Positions 61,673 through 64,000 of a stretch of 64,000 bases of DNA are shown piece by piece. The position numbers were made by a program, and so were the translations under genes. Origin of the DNA: Sphingomonas sp. Lineage in GTDB: Bacteria; Pseudomonadota; Alphaproteobacteria; Sphingomonadales; Sphingomonadaceae. The stretch is taken from the NCBI RefSeq assembly GCF_017745215.1, contig NZ_JAGHZV010000011.1:62001-126000 (forward strand), given 5' to 3'. Under the pieces are notes generated by a model that did not search any database, was not told where the DNA came from, and saw only the letters and a list, made by a program, of their open reading frames with translations. The first letter of the stretch is position 1. Every line of letters begins with the position of its first letter.

Positions 61673-63832
61673 ATGGCGCGACTCGGCTGGCTCCGGCAGG
61701 GGCTATTTGCGCTCGGGCTCGGCGCAGTGGCGTTGAGCGGTGCAATGGCGGCGGGGCCCGATCGCTGGGTGGCGACCTGGGCGACGTCGCAGCAGATTCC
61801 CGAGCCGAACAACGCGCTGCCGGCCGACGCGCTCAAGGACGCGACGCTGCGCCAGGTGGTGCGCATCCGCCTGCCCGGCCAGACATTGCGGGTACGCCTC
61901 ACCAACGCCTATGGCACCCAGCCGCTGCGCATCGGCGCCGCGACGCTCGCCGCCGCCACCGACGCCGCCGGTTCGGCGATCATCCCGGAGAGCCTGCGCA
62001 AGCTTAGCTTCGGCGGATCGGACGGCGTGACGATTCCTGCCGGCGCCGAAGTGTGGAGCGACCCCGTCTCGCTCCCCGTCGCGGCGGGCGCCGACCTGAC
62101 GATCTCGATCTACCTCCCCGAGGCGCCCGCGCAGCAGACCGGCCACCCGGGCTCGCGTGCGACGAGCTATTATGTCCATGGCGAGCAGACCGGCGCCGCA
62201 TCGCTGCCGGACGCCAAGGCGGTCGACCATTGGTACCAGATCGCCGGGATCGAGACACTCTCGGCCAAGGGGAGCGCGGTCGTCACGCTCGGCGATTCGA
62301 TCACCGATGGCTCGGGGGTGAAGCCCAACACCAACCTGCGCTGGCCCGATGCGCTCCAGCGCCGGCTCCAGTCGACCAAGGGCTATGAGACCATGGCGGT
62401 GCTCAACGCCGGCATCGGCGGCAACCGGCTGCTGCTCGACGGGCTTGGTCCCAACGCGCTCGCGCGCTTCGACCGCGAGGTGCTGAGCCCGCCGGGCGTC
62501 ACCCATCTGATCGTGCTCGAAGGCGTCAACGACCTCGGCACCTTCACCCGCGACGCGCCGCAACCGCCCGAAGCGCATGCCGCGCATGTCGAGGCGATGA
62601 TCGGCGCGCTCAGGCAGATCGTCGCGCGCGCCCGCACCCGCGGCATCGTCGCGATCGGCGGCACGATCACGCCCTTCGCCAAGTCGGGCTATTACCACCC
62701 CGACGCCGCGACCGAGGCCGATCGCCAGACGGTCAACGCCTGGATCCGTGCGCCGGGCAATTTCGACGCGGTGATCGACTTCGACGCGGCGCTGCGCGAC
62801 CCCGCCAACCCGGCGCAGCTGCGCGCCGACTATGATTCGGGCGACGGTCTCCACCCCTCGCTCGCCGGCTATCAGGCGATGGCGGGGGTGGTGCCGCTCG
62901 AGCTGCTCAAGCCGATGGCGCTCTGGAAGAAGCGTCCGCCCGCGCCCGGCCCGGTGGCGTCGGCCAAGCCGCTCGCGGTCCCCGCCGAGGGCCCGGCGAT
63001 CGCCTTCACCTTCGACGATCTCCCCGCGCACGCGTCGCTCCCGCCGGGCGTGACGCGGCTCGATGTCGCCGACAGCATCCTCGCCACGCTCAAGGCGGCG
63101 GGGGCGCCGGCGACGGGCTTCATCAACGGCGTCCAGATCGAGCGCGAGCCGGCGTCGGCGCCGGTGCTCGACCATTGGCGCGCCGCGGGGCTGCCGCTCG
63201 GCAATCATGGCTGGGCGCACCTCAACCTCGCCGACATCACCGACGACCAGTTCGCCGACGAGCTGGCCAGGAACGACCCGCTGCTCGCGAAGCTGATGGC
63301 CGGGCAGGACTGGAAGTGGTTCCGCTATCCCTTCCTCTCCGAAGCCTCGAACGACCCCGGCCGCCGTGCGCGCATCCGCAAGCTGCTGGCGGAAAAGGGC
63401 TACAAGGTCGCCGACGTGACGATGAGCTTCGACGACTGGGCGTACAACGACACCTATGCCCGTTGCATGGCGAAGAACGACACGGCCGCGATCGCGATCA
63501 TGGAAAAGGCGTGGCTCGAAGGCGCCGAAGCCTCGATCGGCCGCTATCGAGCCATGGCGAAGGCGCTCTACGGCCGCGACATTCCCTATGTCCTGCTGAT
63601 GCATCTGGGTGCCTTCGACGCGCGGATGCTGCCGAAGCTCATGGATCTCTACAAGCGCTACGGCTTCCGCTTCGTCTCGCTCGCCGAGGCCGAGAAGGAC
63701 CCCTATTACCGCGCCGACATCGATCCTTCGCTGGCGCCCGACCCGCAGGGGCTCGAAGGCGCGCTGATGGCGAAGGGTCTGCCGGTGCCGTCCGCCTACC
63801 AACGCCCGCCGCTCGATACGATGTGCCAATAG
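61673..63832 (+). CDS. bifunctional GDSL/SGNH esterase and polysaccharide deacetylase fusion
   Basis: VVTLGDSITDGSG, GIGGNRLL, GDGLHPSLAGY (SGNH blocks) followed by AIAFTFDDLPAH, GNHGWAHLNL, WFRYPFL (NodB-type motifs). Confidence 0.9.
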   Translation: MARLGWLRQGLFALGLGAVALSGAMAAGPDRWVATWATSQQIPEPNNALPADALKDATLRQVVRIRLPGQTLRVRLTNAYGTQPLRIGAATLAAATDAAGSAIIPESLRKLSFGGSDGVTIPAGAEVWSDPVSLPVAAGADLTISIYLPEAPAQQTGHPGSRATSYYVHGEQTGAASLPDAKAVDHWYQIAGIETLSAKGSAVVTLGDSITDGSGVKPNTNLRWPDALQRRLQSTKGYETMAVLNAGIGGNRLLLDGLGPNALARFDREVLSPPGVTHLIVLEGVNDLGTFTRDAPQPPEAHAAHVEAMIGALRQIVARARTRGIVAIGGTITPFAKSGYYHPDAATEADRQTVNAWIRAPGNFDAVIDFDAALRDPANPAQLRADYDSGDGLHPSLAGYQAMAGVVPLELLKPMALWKKRPPAPGPVASAKPLAVPAEGPAIAFTFDDLPAHASLPPGVTRLDVADSILATLKAAGAPATGFINGVQIEREPASAPVLDHWRAAGLPLGNHGWAHLNLADITDDQFADELARNDPLLAKLMAGQDWKWFRYPFLSEASNDPGRRARIRKLLAEKGYKVADVTMSFDDWAYNDTYARCMAKNDTAAIAIMEKAWLEGAEASIGRYRAMAKALYGRDIPYVLLMHLGAFDARMLPKLMDLYKRYGFRFVSLAEAEKDPYYRADIDPSLAPDPQGLEGALMAKGLPVPSAYQRPPLDTMCQ

Positions 63833-64000
63833 GCGGGGCGCACTTCCCATCGCTTGCCGTCGCCCGGCGCAAGACATGGCTCAGGGGGCACCGCTTGCAA
63901 TGTAGGAATTCGCCTGCTTGGCTGGCGCGGCTGGGAACCTCGGCCGCTCCCCGAGCCTGACAAGGGACCGGCCAGCGGAATCCCGGCGACGGGTTGTGAC

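Noticed and set aside
57580-63877. Antisense ORFs 57580-60426 and 61703-63877
   Set aside because: Shadow ORFs opposite well-supported plus-strand genes.
63833-64000. Cobalamin, FMN or TPP riboswitch or SRP RNA at window end
   Set aside because: Considered from short matches, but none of the family consensus cores is present in readable order.

Overview
High-GC alphaproteobacterial chromosome segment, most like a sphingomonad (judged from gene content and protein motifs, not from a search). It is densely coded and mostly housekeeping: valS, hemB, tRNA-Arg(ACG), a 5-oxoprolinase/DUF969/DUF979/DUF2891 cluster, astA/astB plus an M20 hydrolase, rppH, korA/korB, a photolyase, a CFA synthase, purF, hisI, a MerR regulator with an acyl-CoA dehydrogenase, a CckA-like hybrid kinase, tRNA-Asp(GTC), fau/6S RNA/zapA, tkt-gap-MOSC-pgk, a class I fructose-bisphosphate aldolase and thiE. 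No integrase, transposase, prophage or CRISPR array is visible. Main second-look items: (1) nine copies of a palindromic intergenic element (eight of about 82-84 bp and one collapsed 28-bp hairpin), each 10-36 nt downstream of a stop codon; (2) a SLOG-like Rossmann domain fused to two SLATT-like 2TM modules, directly downstream of tRNA-Arg; (3) a separate 2TM protein with a TIR/nucleoside-deoxyribosyltransferase-like domain; (4) a BaeS-type sensor kinase whose H-box His is replaced by Asp; (5) a GDSL esterase/polysaccharide deacetylase fusion; (6) a candidate LiuR-like MerR operator; (7) a 6S RNA candidate between zapA and fau. I do not claim a complete new system. The two TM/Rossmannoid proteins are the best candidates for undescribed signalling or defence functions.
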